A stretch of 6,008 nt of DNA from an uncultured cyanobacterium (GCA_903934745.1 CAIZOZ010000012.1:1-6008), one strand, 5' to 3'; counted from the stretch's first letter, positions 1 to 5,988 are shown. Program-made: numbers and translations. The notes: generated from the letters alone by a model not told the origin.

Positions 1-2567
1 AGGCCGAACTCTGGCTGGCGCTGGCGCTCGTTGAAGCGTTCGCTGCTGCTCCAGCGGTCAGGGTTGCGATCCTCAAAGCCGTTGCGATCCTCAAAACCGT
101 TGCGTTGCTCGTAGCCGGCGCGGTCGTTGAAGCGTCCGCCCTCGTTGTCCCGGCCCCAGCTACCGCCACTGCCACTACCACCGCCACTGCTGCTGGCGCT
201 GTAGCCGCTAGTGCGGCCGCTGTTCCGCGGCTCAGAGGCGCGCTCGCCACGCTCCCGATCCAGCCAGGCTTGATCCCCTGGATCTTGATCCCTTGGATCC
301 CGATCCCTTGGATCCCGATCCCTGGGATCCCGATCCCTGGGATCTTGATCACCGCGAATTTGTTCACCTCGATCTCGAAGACCAAGGCCGCGATCGTCGG
401 GCTGACGCGACCCTCGCGGCCAGTCGCCACCGTCGCGAGCGGCCCCAGTGTCTGGGGCCCGGCCCCAACCAGAACCGGCGCTGCCGGTTCCGCTGCCGGT
501 TCCGCCGCCGGTTCCACCGAAGCGGCCGTAGCCAGCCGAGTCAGCGCTGCCGGAGCCGAACAGGTCACCACCAAAGGCGCTGCGACCAGAGCCAGCAGCG
601 CCAGCACCTGAACCAGCGCTGCGGGAGCTGCTGGCCCAGGGATCACCGCGGCCGTTCCGATCCCAGTCCTCCCAGTCGTCGTCGGCGAATAATTCGTCTT
701 TGAGTGAGCCGAGTGTGTTCTTGAGGCCCTGCAGCGGACCAGTTTCAGAGCGCCGCTCACTCATCAGCCGCCGGTTCAGACCAAACAGCGCCTCCTGCAA
801 CTGACTCACCGCCAGCTCCAGGTCGGCCGCATCCTCAGCGCTGAGCAGATCCTGCACGTCCCGCACCGCCATTTCCACCGAGCGCTGCTGGCGTTCGGCG
901 CCGTAGGGGCCGAGTTCGAGGGCGGCATCGCGCAGCCGCCGCTCGGCCTGGGCTACCAGCGTCTGGGCCTTGTTGCGGCGGTCGATGACCGCCCGTTGGC
1001 GGCGATCGTCCACCGCCTTGAGCTCTGCCTCCGCCAGCAAGGCGGCAATCTCCTGCTCGCTGAGATTGGAGCCGCCCTGAATCGTCACGCTCTGCTGGCG
1101 GCCGGTGGTGCGATCAGTGGCCGACACCTGCAACAGGCCGTTGGCATCGATATCAAACGACACCTGCACCTGGGGCACGCCCCGGGGGGCCGGTGGGATG
1201 CCGGCCAGCCGGAACCGCCCCAGCGATTTGTTGTCCGTGGCCATCTGGCGCTCGCCCTGAAGCACGTGGATTTCCACCGAGTTCTGATTGGCCTCCGAAG
1301 TGCTGAATAGATCCGACTTACGCACCGGGATCGGCGTGTTGCGTGGGATCAGCACCTTCATCACGCCGCCGATCGTCTCCAGCCCCAGGGAGAGGGGGGT
1401 GACGTCGTTGAGCATCAGATCCCGCAGTTCGCCGGTGAGAATGCCGGCCTGCACAGCGGCGCCGATCGCCACCACCTCATCGGGATTCACCGATTGACAG
1501 GGTTCGCGCGGAATCAGGGTGCGCACCATCTCCTGCACCATCGGCATGCGGGTGGAGCCGCCCACCAGCACCACGTCATCGATGTCGTCGGCTCCCAGGC
1601 CGGAATCGCGCAGGGCCCCCTGCACCGGCCGCAGCAGCCGATCCAGCAGATCGGGGCAGAGGGCCTCGAAGCTGCGGCGCTCCAGGGTGCACTCGATGTG
1701 CAGGGGGCCGTCCGACCCGGTGGCAATGAACGGCAGGGAGAGGGGAGTGCTCGGCACACCCGAAAGTTCGATCTTGGCCTTCTCGGCAGCTTCGGTGAGG
1801 CGCTGCAAGGCCTGGCGATCGCGGCGCAGATCGAGGCCGTGCTCCTTGAAGAAGCCATCCGCCACCCAGTCGACGATGCGCCGATCCCAGTCGTTGCCAC
1901 CCAGCTGGGTGTCGCCGCTGGTGGCCTTGACGTCAAAGACGCCGTTGGCGATGCGCAGCACCGAAACATCAAAGGTGCCGCCGCCAAGGTCGAACACCAG
2001 CACCTGCTTCACGGCACTGCGATCAAAGCCGTAGGCCAGGGCGGCCGCGGTCGGTTCATTGAGGATGCGCTCCACCGTGATCCCCGCCAGCCGGCCGGCA
2101 TCGCGGGTGGCCTGGCGCTGGGCATCATCGAAATAGGCCGGCACGGTGATCACCGCCGCCTCCACAGGCTCCCCCAGATAGGTGGCGGCGTCGTCGACCA
2201 GCTTGCGCAGGATGCTGGCCACCAGCTCTTCCGGCGCGTATTCGCGCTCGGTGACGGGACAGACCACCCGCACGTTGCCCTGGTCGTTGGCCCGCACCGT
2301 GTAGGGCACGCCGAGGCTGCTGTCCTCCAGCTCCTGCCAGCGACGGCCGACGAAGCGCTTGAGATTGGCGAAGGTGTTGCGGGGGTTCAGCACCAGCTGG
2401 CGGCGGGCCAGCTGCCCCACCAGCAGCTCCTGATCGCGACTGAATCCCACCACCGAGGGCGTGGTACGCCCTCCCTCGGCATTGGCAATGACCTGAGGTC
2501 TGCCGCCTTCGAGCACGGCCACCACCGAGTTGGTGGTGCCCAGGTCGATGCCAACGATCCGCCCCAT
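1..2567 (-). CDS. dnaK: DnaK-type Hsp70 chaperone paralogue with long low-complexity C-terminal tail (3' end outside window)
   Basis: ATP-driven chaperone that binds and releases exposed hydrophobic peptide segments with DnaJ and GrpE. The frame is open from the ATG at 2567 to the left edge (855 codons, no stop). Residues 6-14 read GIDLGTTNS, 170-173 NEPT, and 192-200 FDLGGGTFD (phosphate-binding loops). The interdomain linker is near 382-390, the beta-sandwich substrate domain about 390-500, and the helical lid ends in an acidic Trp motif, DDDWEDWD, at 629-636. Residues 637-855 and beyond are a Gly/Ser/Arg/Asp/Pro-rich, probably disordered tail; E. coli DnaK is 638 residues in all. Val15 replaces the Cys found in E. 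coli DnaK and, as I recall, cyanobacterial DnaK2, so this looks like DnaK1 or DnaK3; which one I cannot settle. The start fits the family N-terminus MGRIVGIDLG; upstream is only a weak AGCAGGG. No CIRCE operator is seen upstream. Confidence 0.96.
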   Translation of the reverse strand, partial: MGRIVGIDLGTTNSVVAVLEGGRPQVIANAEGGRTTPSVVGFSRDQELLVGQLARRQLVLNPRNTFANLKRFVGRRWQELEDSSLGVPYTVRANDQGNVRVVCPVTEREYAPEELVASILRKLVDDAATYLGEPVEAAVITVPAYFDDAQRQATRDAGRLAGITVERILNEPTAAALAYGFDRSAVKQVLVFDLGGGTFDVSVLRIANGVFDVKATSGDTQLGGNDWDRRIVDWVADGFFKEHGLDLRRDRQALQRLTEAAEKAKIELSGVPSTPLSLPFIATGSDGPLHIECTLERRSFEALCPDLLDRLLRPVQGALRDSGLGADDIDDVVLVGGSTRMPMVQEMVRTLIPREPCQSVNPDEVVAIGAAVQAGILTGELRDLMLNDVTPLSLGLETIGGVMKVLIPRNTPIPVRKSDLFSTSEANQNSVEIHVLQGERQMATDNKSLGRFRLAGIPPAPRGVPQVQVSFDIDANGLLQVSATDRTTGRQQSVTIQGGSNLSEQEIAALLAEAELKAVDDRRQRAVIDRRNKAQTLVAQAERRLRDAALELGPYGAERQQRSVEMAVRDVQDLLSAEDAADLELAVSQLQEALFGLNRRLMSERRSETGPLQGLKNTLGSLKDELFADDDWEDWDRNGRGDPWASSSRSAGSGAGAAGSGRSAFGGDLFGSGSADSAGYGRFGGTGGGTGSGTGSAGSGWGRAPDTGAARDGGDWPRGSRQPDDRGLGLRDRGEQIRGDQDPRDRDPRDRDPRDRDPRDQDPGDQAWLDRERGERASEPRNSGRTSGYSASSSGGGSGSGGSWGRDNEGGRFNDRAGYEQRNGFEDRNGFEDRNPDRWSSSERFNERQRQPEFG
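63..116 (-). repeat. 18-bp tandem repeat, three copies, in dnaK tail
   Basis: Copies at 63-80 and 81-98 differ at one base (GTTGCGATCCTCAAAGCC on the plus strand). A third copy at 99-116 matches 14 of 18 bases. Read on the minus strand they encode the hexapeptides AGYEQR, NGFEDR and NGFEDR (residues 817-834), putting one aromatic residue and one Arg every six residues. Confidence 0.9.
282..341 (-). repeat. 15-bp tandem repeat, four copies, in dnaK tail
   Basis: Four units start at 282, 297, 312 and 327 (plus-strand unit ATCCCGATCCCTGGG with a few substitutions). Degraded partial units flank them at 273-281 and from 342. The minus-strand product is PRDRD three times and then PRDQD (residues 743-762), a densely charged alternating Arg/Asp segment. 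Unit length is a multiple of three, so copy-number change would keep the frame. Confidence 0.93.
480..515 (-). repeat. 12-bp tandem repeat, three copies, in dnaK tail
   Basis: Units at 480-491 and 492-503 are identical (GCTGCCGGTTCC on the plus strand), and 504-515 differs at one base. The minus strand encodes GTGG, GTGS, GTGS (residues 685-696), a flexible Gly/Thr/Ser linker-like run in the first, Gly/Ser/Ala-rich part of the tail. Confidence 0.9.
1815..1822. repeat. HIP1 octamer GCGATCGC (within dnaK)
   Basis: Exact copy of the Highly Iterated Palindrome core found at high density in many cyanobacterial genomes. Here it lies inside the ATPase-domain coding sequence of dnaK. It is useful mainly as a hint of cyanobacterial origin; one copy in GC-rich DNA could also occur by chance. 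Confidence 0.6.
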
Positions 2568-2616
2568 GAAACCCTGCTTTCAATTCCAAGCTACCGGGAC
2601 TGGGCAGACCGCAAGC

Positions 2617-2646
2617 CTGATCCAGACGTTAATCCGAGCTTAATCG
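2617..2646 (+). promoter_or_regulatory. Pho box (SphR/PhoB-type binding site) upstream of pstCAB
   Basis: Three 8-base direct repeats lie 11 bases apart: CTGATCCA (2617-2624), GTTAATCC (2628-2635) and CTTAATCG (2639-2646), with 3-base spacers. Against the cyanobacterial Pho box unit YTTAAYYW they match at 6, 6 and 7 of 8 positions. A degenerate fourth unit (AACACCGA, 2650-2657) keeps the spacing. A weak -10-like TAGATT sits at 2667-2672. The position upstream of phosphate transporter genes supports the call: under phosphate limitation the phosphorylated SphR/PhoB regulator would bind here and activate pstC. The box is also only 49 bp from the divergent dnaK start. Confidence 0.75.
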
Positions 2647-2658
2647 GTGAACACCGAT
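2643..2658. promoter_or_regulatory. Perfect 16-bp dyad, candidate operator
   Basis: ATCGGTG and CACCGAT are perfect 7-base inverted repeats around a central AA (ATCGGTGAACACCGAT). The site starts inside the last good Pho box repeat and extends towards pstC. A two-base spacer is too short for a good RNA hairpin, so a binding site for a dimeric regulator is the likelier reading. I do not recognise the regulator; it does not fit NtcA (GTA-N8-TAC) or a CRP-type spacing. Confidence 0.4.
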
Positions 2659-2763
2659 GCACTTCGTAGATTCCAGAAGGACCGAATCAGGGCCACCACT
2701 GCAGGCTGAGAGCCGCCGCTATCTGGCGCGCGGCACCCTTTGCCCCCCATCGCCGCCCGCCAA

Positions 2764-2781
2764 GCCGCTGCCGCCAGCGGC
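2764..2781 (+). other. GC-rich hairpin in presumed pstC leader
   Basis: GCCGCTG (2764-2770) pairs perfectly with CAGCGGC (2775-2781) around a four-base loop, CCGC. It lies 60 bases before the pstC ATG. No T-run follows, so it is not an intrinsic terminator. Whether it forms in the mRNA or has a role is unknown. Confidence 0.35.
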
Positions 2782-2841
2782 CCAGACACCTGCCTGCAAC
2801 CCCTTGATTCTCTCTTCCGCTCCGTTCAGACCCGTCACCTC

Positions 2842-3804
2842 ATGACCAGCGTTCACGGGCACAGCGGTGACGCTCAGTTCACCCTGAGACGTCGACCCCC
2901 CAGCGAGAAGCTCCTGGATCTGGGCTTCCGCCAGCTCACCCTCGCCCTGGCTTCGCTGGTGGCGATCGTGTTGTTGGCGATCCTGCTCACCGTGTTCCAG
3001 GGGTCCCGCGAGGCGATGGCCAGCTTCGGCCTGCGGTTTCTGGTCACCTCAGCCTGGGATCCGGTCAACGAGCAATACGGGGCCTTTGTCGCCATCTACG
3101 GCACCCTGGTGAGCTCGATCCTGGCGCTGGCCATCGCCGTGCCGCTGGGTGTGGGTACGGCCATTTTCATCACCGAAGATCTGATCCCCGCGCGCCTGCG
3201 GGAGCTGATCGGCCTGATGGTGGAACTGTTGGCGGCGATTCCGTCGGTGGTGCTGGGCCTGTGGGCCATCTTTGTGATGGAGCCGGCGATCCGGCCCGCG
3301 CTGGAAATGCTGCATCAGCTGCTGGGCTGGACTCCGTTTTTCGCCTCCACGCCCCAGGGCCCGGGCATGGCGCCGGCGATCCTGATCCTGGTGGTGATGG
3401 TGCTGCCGATCATCACCGCCATCGCCCGTGATGCCCTCAACCAGGTGCCGATCGAGCTGCGTCAGGGCGCCTATGGCGTCGGCACCACCCGCTGGGGGGC
3501 AATTTTCGCGGTGATTCTGCCGGCGGCGATTTCTTCGATCATCGGCGGCGTGATGCTGGCCCTGGGCCGGGCGATGGGAGAAACCATGGCCGTCACGATG
3601 ATCATCGGCAACTCGCTCAACTTTGATCTCTCCCTGCTGGCACCCGGCAACACGATTGCCTCGATGCTGGCCAACCAATTCGGTGAGGCCGACGGCATTC
3701 AGGTTTCCGCCTTGATGTACGCCGCCCTGATTTTGATGCTGCTCACCTTCACGGTGAATGTGCTCGCCCAGTGGGTCGTCCGCCGGCTCAGCCTTAAATA
3801 CTGA
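2842..3804 (+). CDS. pstC: Phosphate ABC transporter permease PstC
   Basis: Inner-membrane subunit that, with PstA, forms the channel of the high-affinity phosphate importer driven by PstB. From ATG 2842 the product is 320 residues, the usual PstC length. An in-frame ATG at 2740 would add 34 residues rich in Ala and Pro with no family resemblance, so I reject it. A polar N-terminus is followed by six hydrophobic segments near 32-52, 83-110, 122-147, 177-197, 222-243 and 288-311. The cytoplasmic EAA-type loop that docks to the ATPase is ELRQGAYGVGTTRWG at 205-219, leading into VILPAA (224-229). No Shine-Dalgarno sequence precedes the ATG (the leader there is pyrimidine-rich). First gene of the pstCAB run; pstA begins 9 bases after the stop. 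Assignment to PstC rather than PstA rests on gene order and sequence pattern. Confidence 0.95.
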   Translation: MTSVHGHSGDAQFTLRRRPPSEKLLDLGFRQLTLALASLVAIVLLAILLTVFQGSREAMASFGLRFLVTSAWDPVNEQYGAFVAIYGTLVSSILALAIAVPLGVGTAIFITEDLIPARLRELIGLMVELLAAIPSVVLGLWAIFVMEPAIRPALEMLHQLLGWTPFFASTPQGPGMAPAILILVVMVLPIITAIARDALNQVPIELRQGAYGVGTTRWGAIFAVILPAAISSIIGGVMLALGRAMGETMAVTMIIGNSLNFDLSLLAPGNTIASMLANQFGEADGIQVSALMYAALILMLLTFTVNVLAQWVVRRLSLKY

Positions 3805-3813
3805 ATCGCCCCC

Positions 3814-4740
3814 ATGACGCTCTCCCCATCCCATTCCGGCAGCGATTCCAGCACGGATACCACCCTGTTTGATCGCCGGCCCCTGAACTTTGACCCGCGC
3901 TTGCGGCGCAATCGGCTCAATGACCTGTTCAGCGTCATCTCCGGCCTGTTCGCCACCCTGGCGGTGTTGCCCCTGGTGTTGGTGCTGGTGTATGTGCTGG
4001 TGCAGGGAGGCCGCCTGATCAGCCTGCGGCTGTTCACCCAACTGCCCCCCGCCCCCGGGCTCGAAGGCGGCGGCTTCGGCAACGCCATGCTCGGCACCGT
4101 GCTGGTCACCTTGATCGCCGCCCTGATCGCCATCCCCGTCGGCGTCGCTGGCGGCATCTACCTGTCGGAATATGCGGGCAAGAGCTGGTTCGGTCAGCTG
4201 GTGAGTTTCGCCAATGATGTTCTGGCCGGCGTGCCTTCGATCATCAGTGGCGTGTTCGTCTACGGCCTGATCGTCGCCAGTCGGGTCTTTTTCGGCCAGA
4301 GCTATAGCGCCATGGCCGGTGGCATTGCCCTTTCGGTGTTGATGCTTCCCACCGTGATCAAAACCACCAATGAGGGCCTCAAATTGGTGCCCAACGAACT
4401 GCGGCTGGGGGCCTACGGCGTCGGGGCTTCCCGCTATGTGACGATCACCCAGGTGGTGCTTCCGGCCGCGCTCACGCCGATTTCCACCGGGGTGGTGCTG
4501 GCGATCGCCCGCGCCGCCGGTGAAACGGCGCCATTGATCTTCACCGCCCTGTTCTCCGCCTTCTGGCCCGAAGGCATCTTCAACCCGATCGCCACGATGT
4601 CGGTGTTGATCTTCAACTTCGCGATCATGCCCTACGAAGCCCAGAACGAGTTGGCCTGGGCCGCCTCTTTTGTGCTGGTGATGATGATTCTGGCGGCCAA
4701 CCTGCTGGCCCGCTGGCTCAGTCGCTTGTCAAAAATCTAG
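3814..4740 (+). CDS. pstA: Phosphate ABC transporter permease PstA
   Basis: Second channel-forming subunit of the phosphate importer, partner of PstC. The product is 308 residues, close to the normal PstA size. A hydrophilic N-terminus (about residues 1-36, Ser/Thr/Asp then Arg-rich) precedes hydrophobic segments near 38-63, 91-117, 132-157, 166-182, 221-243 and 282-300. The EAA-type loop is ELRLGAYGVGASRYVT at 195-210, followed by VVLPAA (214-219); it is clearly paralogous to the PstC loop. The conserved Pst permease stretch RAAGETAPLIFTA is at 233-245. ATG 3814 lies 9 bases after the pstC stop with no Shine-Dalgarno sequence, so reinitiation by the ribosome leaving pstC is plausible. A C-rich 51-base spacer follows before pstB. 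Confidence 0.95.
   Translation: MTLSPSHSGSDSSTDTTLFDRRPLNFDPRLRRNRLNDLFSVISGLFATLAVLPLVLVLVYVLVQGGRLISLRLFTQLPPAPGLEGGGFGNAMLGTVLVTLIAALIAIPVGVAGGIYLSEYAGKSWFGQLVSFANDVLAGVPSIISGVFVYGLIVASRVFFGQSYSAMAGGIALSVLMLPTVIKTTNEGLKLVPNELRLGAYGVGASRYVTITQVVLPAALTPISTGVVLAIARAAGETAPLIFTALFSAFWPEGIFNPIATMSVLIFNFAIMPYEAQNELAWAASFVLVMMILAANLLARWLSRLSKI
4500..4509. repeat. HIP1 palindrome, full 10-mer GGCGATCGCC (within pstA)
   Basis: Exact extended HIP1 palindrome inside the pstA coding sequence, encoding Ala-Ile-Ala in a membrane segment. It is the second HIP1 core in the window and supports a cyanobacterial source. Confidence 0.65.
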
Positions 4741-4791
4741 CTCTCCCCACTCTCCCCGCCCCACCATCCTTCCCCACCGCCCCCTGCTGCC
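4741..4791 (+). other. C-rich, G-poor pstA-pstB spacer
   Basis: The 51 bases between the pstA stop and the first pstB ATG contain 34 C, 9 T, 4 A and 4 G, so 43 of 51 are pyrimidines. There is no Shine-Dalgarno sequence, hairpin or T-run. The composition recalls a Rho-loading site, but cyanobacteria are generally considered to lack Rho, so an unstructured leader for ribosome or protein binding is an alternative. No function can be assigned. Confidence 0.5.
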
Positions 4792-5616
4792 ATGAACACC
4801 ACTCTCAGCAAGCAAAGCACCGTGAGCACAAGCAGCAAGGAAATCTGCATGTCGCTGCAGAACGTCTCGATTTCCTATGGAAAATTTGAGGCTGTCAAGA
4901 ATGTGTTTCTCGACATCCCCGATGGACGGGTCACCGCCTTCATCGGACCGTCCGGCTGCGGCAAGTCCACGGTGCTGCGGGCGCTCAACCGCATGAACGA
5001 TCTGATTCCCGGCTGTCATCTCAAGGGCCAGGTGCTGTTTGATGGCCAGGACCTCTATCACCCCCGGATCGACCCGGTGGAGGTGCGGCGCCGCATCGGC
5101 ATGGTGTTCCAGAAGCCCAACCCGTTCCCGAAAACGATCTACGAAAACATCGCCTTCGGTGCACGCATCAACGGCTATCGCGGCGACATGGACGAGTTGG
5201 TGGAGCGCTCGCTGCGCAAGGCGGCCGTCTGGGATGAATGCAAAGACAAGCTGCAGCAGAGCGGCCTCGCCCTCTCCGGTGGCCAGCAGCAGCGGCTCTG
5301 CATCGCCCGGGCCATTGCCACCGAACCGGAGGTGATCCTGATGGATGAGCCCTGCTCAGCCCTCGATCCGATCTCAACGTTAAAGATTGAGGAAACGATG
5401 CATGAACTCAAACGCAACTACACGATCATCATCGTCACCCATAACATGCAGCAGGCGGTGCGCGTCGCCGACATGACCGCCTTCTTCAATGCCGAGGCTG
5501 TTGACGGTGGTTCGGGCAAGGTGGGTTACCTGGTGGAGTATAGCGAAACCGAGGAGATCTTCAACGCTCCAGCCCAACAGTCCACCCAGGATTACGTGAG
5601 CGGTCGCTTCGGCTGA
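4792..5616 (+). CDS. pstB: Phosphate ABC transporter ATP-binding protein PstB
   Basis: Cytoplasmic ATPase that powers phosphate import through PstC-PstA. In the 274-residue product the Walker A motif is GPSGCGKST at 52-60, the Q-loop Gln107 lies in GMVFQKPNPFP, the ABC signature is LSGGQQQR at 161-168, Walker B is VILMDEP at 181-187, the D-loop is SALD (189-192), and the switch His217 is in VTHNMQQA. All catalytic elements are intact, and the C-terminus DYVSGRFG is typical of PstB. The start is uncertain. ATG 4792 gives a Ser/Thr-rich 19-residue lead-in and has no Shine-Dalgarno sequence. The in-frame ATG at 4849 gives 255 residues, near the 257 of E. coli PstB, and has AAGGA seven bases upstream. 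I keep the longer form because related cyanobacterial PstB proteins, as I recall them, have a short extension. Last gene of the operon; no phoU follows. Confidence 0.96.
   Translation: MNTTLSKQSTVSTSSKEICMSLQNVSISYGKFEAVKNVFLDIPDGRVTAFIGPSGCGKSTVLRALNRMNDLIPGCHLKGQVLFDGQDLYHPRIDPVEVRRRIGMVFQKPNPFPKTIYENIAFGARINGYRGDMDELVERSLRKAAVWDECKDKLQQSGLALSGGQQQRLCIARAIATEPEVILMDEPCSALDPISTLKIEETMHELKRNYTIIIVTHNMQQAVRVADMTAFFNAEAVDGGSGKVGYLVEYSETEEIFNAPAQQSTQDYVSGRFG
4837..4841 (+). promoter_or_regulatory. Possible ribosome binding site for an internal pstB start
   Basis: AAGGA is followed by a seven-base spacer and ATG at 4849, in frame with pstB. It is the only convincing Shine-Dalgarno match before any pst start here, and would yield a protein starting MSLQNVSISYG. 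It may be fortuitous, since the stretch also codes for Ser-Lys-Glu in the longer form. Confidence 0.35.
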
Positions 5617-5868
5617 AGTCCCAACCAGCAACCAACCGCAGCGGCTGCAGTCTCAGTCGTCACGGCTTGGATCGAGCCCGCATTCAGTGCTGGCATCGAT
5701 CAACGCGGTGGTGAGCACGCCCAAGGCGAACCTGCTAGCCCGCAAGCTGAAGCCAGCCGCTTGGAGAGTTTTGTGCTGTTCTATGCGGGTCTGCCCTGAA
5801 CTGCCGAGAGCATGAACTGCCCTGATTTGGACTGAAAAATTAGAGTGCCCAGGGCAATGCTGAGCCAC
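5617..5868. other. Gene-free stretch after pstB
   Basis: No supported coding region or RNA gene was found. No hairpin followed by a T-run is visible after pstB on the plus strand, so the end of the pst transcript is not marked by a clear intrinsic terminator. A short direct repeat (TGAACTGCC at 5797-5805 and 5813-5821) is present. A minus-strand reading frame crosses this stretch but begins inside the tRNA and is not credible. Confidence 0.6.
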
Positions 5869-5895
5869 AAAAAAGCCGGTCATGAAGACCGGCTT
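5869..5895 (-). terminator. Rho-independent terminator of tRNA-Ser
   Basis: Read on the minus strand, AAGCCGGTC (5895-5887) pairs perfectly with GACCGGCTT (5881-5873) around a five-base loop, and the T-run ends at 5869. The stem is nine base pairs. It begins seven bases after the tRNA 3' end. On the plus strand the stem is followed by only two T residues, so it would not serve pstB well. Confidence 0.9.
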
Positions 5896-5901
5896 ACAGA
5901 A

Positions 5902-5988
5902 CGGAGAGGGAGGGATTCGAACCCTCGATAAAGTTGCCCCTATACAGCATTTCCAGTGCTGCGCCTTCAACCGCTCGGCCACCTCTCC
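5902..5988 (-). tRNA. tRNA-Ser, anticodon GGA
   Basis: An 87-base cloverleaf reads on the minus strand from 5988. Acceptor GGAGAGG pairs with CCTCTCC. A D-arm begins GCCGAGCGGTTGAAGGC. The anticodon stem CAGCA/TGCTG closes the loop CTGGAAA, with GGA at 5954-5952, reading UCC and UCU codons. The long variable arm typical of class II tRNAs (ATAGGG, GCAA loop, CTTTAT) follows, and then the T-arm GAGGG-TTCGAAT-CCCTC. The discriminator base is G, as expected for serine. CCA is not encoded and must be added after transcription. The promoter lies to the right, mostly outside the window. Confidence 0.97.

Noticed and set aside
105..611. Plus-strand frame with IPWIPIP-like repeats
   Set aside because: The repeats are the antisense reading of the PRDRD array in the DnaK tail; the minus-strand frame continues unbroken from a certain gene, so this one is a shadow.
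1494..2669. Long plus-strand open frame (391 codons) opposite dnaK
   Set aside because: It is antisense to conserved DnaK motifs, is rich in His, Gln, Gly and Ala as expected from the reverse of GC-rich coding DNA, and resembles no family I know.
2740..2841. N-terminal extension of pstC from ATG 2740
   Set aside because: The added 34 residues do not look like PstC, the product would exceed the family length, and the start at 2842 gives the expected 320 residues.
2568..2841. CIRCE heat-shock operator upstream of dnaK
   Set aside because: I looked for TTAGCACTC-N9-GAGTGCTAA or a near match and found none; the only dyad is ATCGGTGAACACCGAT.
3049..4041. Minus-strand His/Gln-rich frame of 330 codons across pstC and pstA
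   Set aside because: It is the reverse of two well-supported permease genes; its composition (His, Gln, Arg, Gly runs) is that of a shadow frame.
5797..5821. Direct repeat TGAACTGCC, possible attachment or insertion footprint near the tRNA
   Set aside because: Nine bases twice at 16-base spacing is too short and no integrase or tRNA 3'-end duplication is present in the window.
5653..5982. Minus-strand frame of 109 codons starting MAERLKAQHWK
   Set aside because: Its first third is a translation of the tRNA-Ser gene and it then crosses the terminator; no independent support for a protein.
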